Assembly: GCF_001625215.2 (NCBI RefSeq)
Contig: NC_030383.2
Coordinates: forward strand, 60,316,949-60,380,948
DNA length: 64,000 bases
Origin: Daucus carota subsp. sativus
Taxonomy: Eukaryota > Streptophyta > Magnoliopsida > Apiales > Apiaceae
Direction: 5' to 3'
Below the pieces are notes generated by a model. That model searched no databases. It was not told the DNA's origin and saw nothing but the letters and a program-made list of their open reading frames with translations. The stretch's first letter is position 1, and the number at the start of each line of letters is the position of its first letter. This document shows positions 62,608-64,000 of the stretch, piece by piece. A program made the translations under genes and the position numbers.

Positions 62608-64000
62608 TAATCAAAATATTATGGATCTAAATAATATTGCACAGCCATTTTAAATTCAGCTAGCTAAATTTAGGAATAGGAACCATATATGGCATATGAG
62701 TAAAGGACAAGTACAGTAACTTCTTAAAGTATGTCTGCCGGCAGACATATTGATTAAAATTTGACAAGCTGATGAGCGAAGTGTCATTAACTTTTCGCTT
62801 AGATGTGATATGTGGAAAAAGGCTGAAAATTTGTAAATAATTGTTCAACTTTATTGATTGTTATTTGTCGAAAAGAAACTGAGGAGTAAATTTTCTTTCC
62901 TAATCATGTTTCTTAATTTGTGTTATTCTTTCCCAAACTTATTTCAAATAAAAAATTAATTATATTTAAATATTTATTCAATTGATATGTTATAATTGAC
63001 AATACCAGGATCATTTAATATAATTTTTTTATAATCTGTCAAAATATATTTATTTTAATATACTGTATATCAATTTAAAAATATATAAACAATTCAAATT
63101 TAACACATTTTCTTCATCTATTTTTTTAATTAATTTTAATTAAACATACCATTGGGATCTATTTAATTGTAAATAAAACTGCAAACAAATTAAGTAGAGT
63201 TTAGTTACCGATTTCGAGTTTTAACAAATCAAGTTGAGTCGATATTTAGTAAAAAAAAAAAAGAAAAGTTGAGTCAATATAATACCTATTTCGAGAAAGA
63301 CAATATCTAATTTAAGTTGAGGGGAACATTATATTTGTTATATTTATAAGTTAGAATCCTAACTTTTTATAAGTGATTTCCGACTTTTTAGTACGAATAA
63401 GTCTAATTTAAAACTCCAACTCCAGAAGCAGAGTTAAAAACCCACTCAAACACCCCCAATATATCAAAATGGTGGAACGTTATATTTGTTATATTTAGGA
63501 AAAACAAGCACTGTGGTGGAATATTTAGGGAAAAAAGGACTCCAGTGGAATGGGGCAATTCTGCCAGGCCAAATGATTTCCTGCCGGAAATTTTATGAAC
63601 TCCTTCATCAAAATATTCTGGCAGATGTATAAATGAGATCATCTCCTGCACTCCTGCAGTACGCAGAAAATGTGCATTTTATTATTTTGAAAGAAATCAT
63701 TTTATGTAAAGTTATAGCGGAATGAATTTAAAATGTTAATTACTGAAGGGTGAAAATAACAAGATACTCGGATTTAACCTTAAAATAAGCCATTAGGACA
63801 ATAATACGTAACTCTATTCTAGCCCAACAATTTTGAAGGTCCTTAACTTTATTTTAATCTGAGACAAGTGTTTAAGTTTATCCTGCACTTGCATTTGATA
63901 TTGGTATATTTTTTTTCTTCTAAGCATGGGTTAGTTCTCTTTACTTGTAATTTTCCTTAATACTTTATAGTACACGAAATGATTTGTTCACCTCATTAAA
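62608..64000. other. intergenic to window edge
   Basis: AT-rich. 63344-63456 is a fragment of the Tourist-like family (TATAAGTTAGAA, CACTCAAACACCCCC). GTTATATTTGTTATATTTA occurs on both sides of it (63329, 63479). A minus-strand open stretch at about 63540-63660 (EYFDEGVHKISGRKSFG) is not assignable to a family. Confidence 0.45.

Noticed and set aside
63403-63651. 82-codon minus-strand ORF
   Set aside because: Part of it crosses a Tourist-like fragment; the rest is not recognisable and has no start context.

Overview
This is nuclear DNA of a flowering plant, most likely a eudicot. Genes are split by GT-AG introns, intergenic DNA is AT-rich, and the protein families (plant GSK3/SHAGGY kinase, NIMIN-type EAR peptide, galactinol synthase, gibberellin 2-oxidase, class I ARF, phosphotransfer protein) are plant-specific or plant-typical. 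Stowaway-type MITEs are very abundant. The species cannot be fixed from the sequence alone. All gene models come from reading splice sites and frames by eye; no database search was run.

Layout. 0-8.6 kb: three tandem two-domain MATH (TRAF-like) genes on the plus strand; the first runs off the left edge and the second has a one-base frameshift. 9.6-13.5 kb: a complete nine-exon TRM13 tRNA 2'-O-methyltransferase gene (minus). 13.8-15.6 kb: a deleted copy of the neighbouring short-chain dehydrogenase gene followed by a dead MATH copy. 16-17.8 kb: a small Cys/Lys-rich gene (minus) head-to-head with an intact dehydrogenase gene (plus). 17.8-22.1 kb: a Helitron and a nested Stowaway complex. 22.1-26.1 kb: a GSK3/SHAGGY kinase gene with an intron-containing leader and a 20-codon uORF. 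26.7-27.9 kb: three sibling MITEs, one inside another. 29.3 kb: a NIMIN-like intronless gene. 31.9-34.8 kb: an ARF1-type GTPase gene. 35.4-35.8 kb: a galactinol synthase relic. 38.6-44.7 kb: a phosphotransfer-protein gene lacking the phospho-accepting His, with a gag/protease retrotransposon relic in its last intron. 46.97-49.9 kb: a galactinol synthase gene (minus) with a 935-bp hAT-like element 16 bases past its stop codon. 52.5-53.2 kb: a miniature LTR element holding an array of co-varying hairpins. 55.9-58.1 kb: a gibberellin 2-oxidase gene (minus). 59.5-60.0 kb: a hAT-type element with an 8-bp target duplication. The rest to 64 kb is AT-rich and gene-poor with more MITEs.

The genes do not form one pathway. 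Hormone and stress themes recur (gibberellin inactivation, cytokinin phosphorelay, GSK3 signalling, NPR1-binding EAR peptide, galactinol synthesis), but that is ordinary plant gene content and not evidence of a cluster. I see no clear new biological system. The least explained structure is the co-varying hairpin array inside the miniature retrotransposon.
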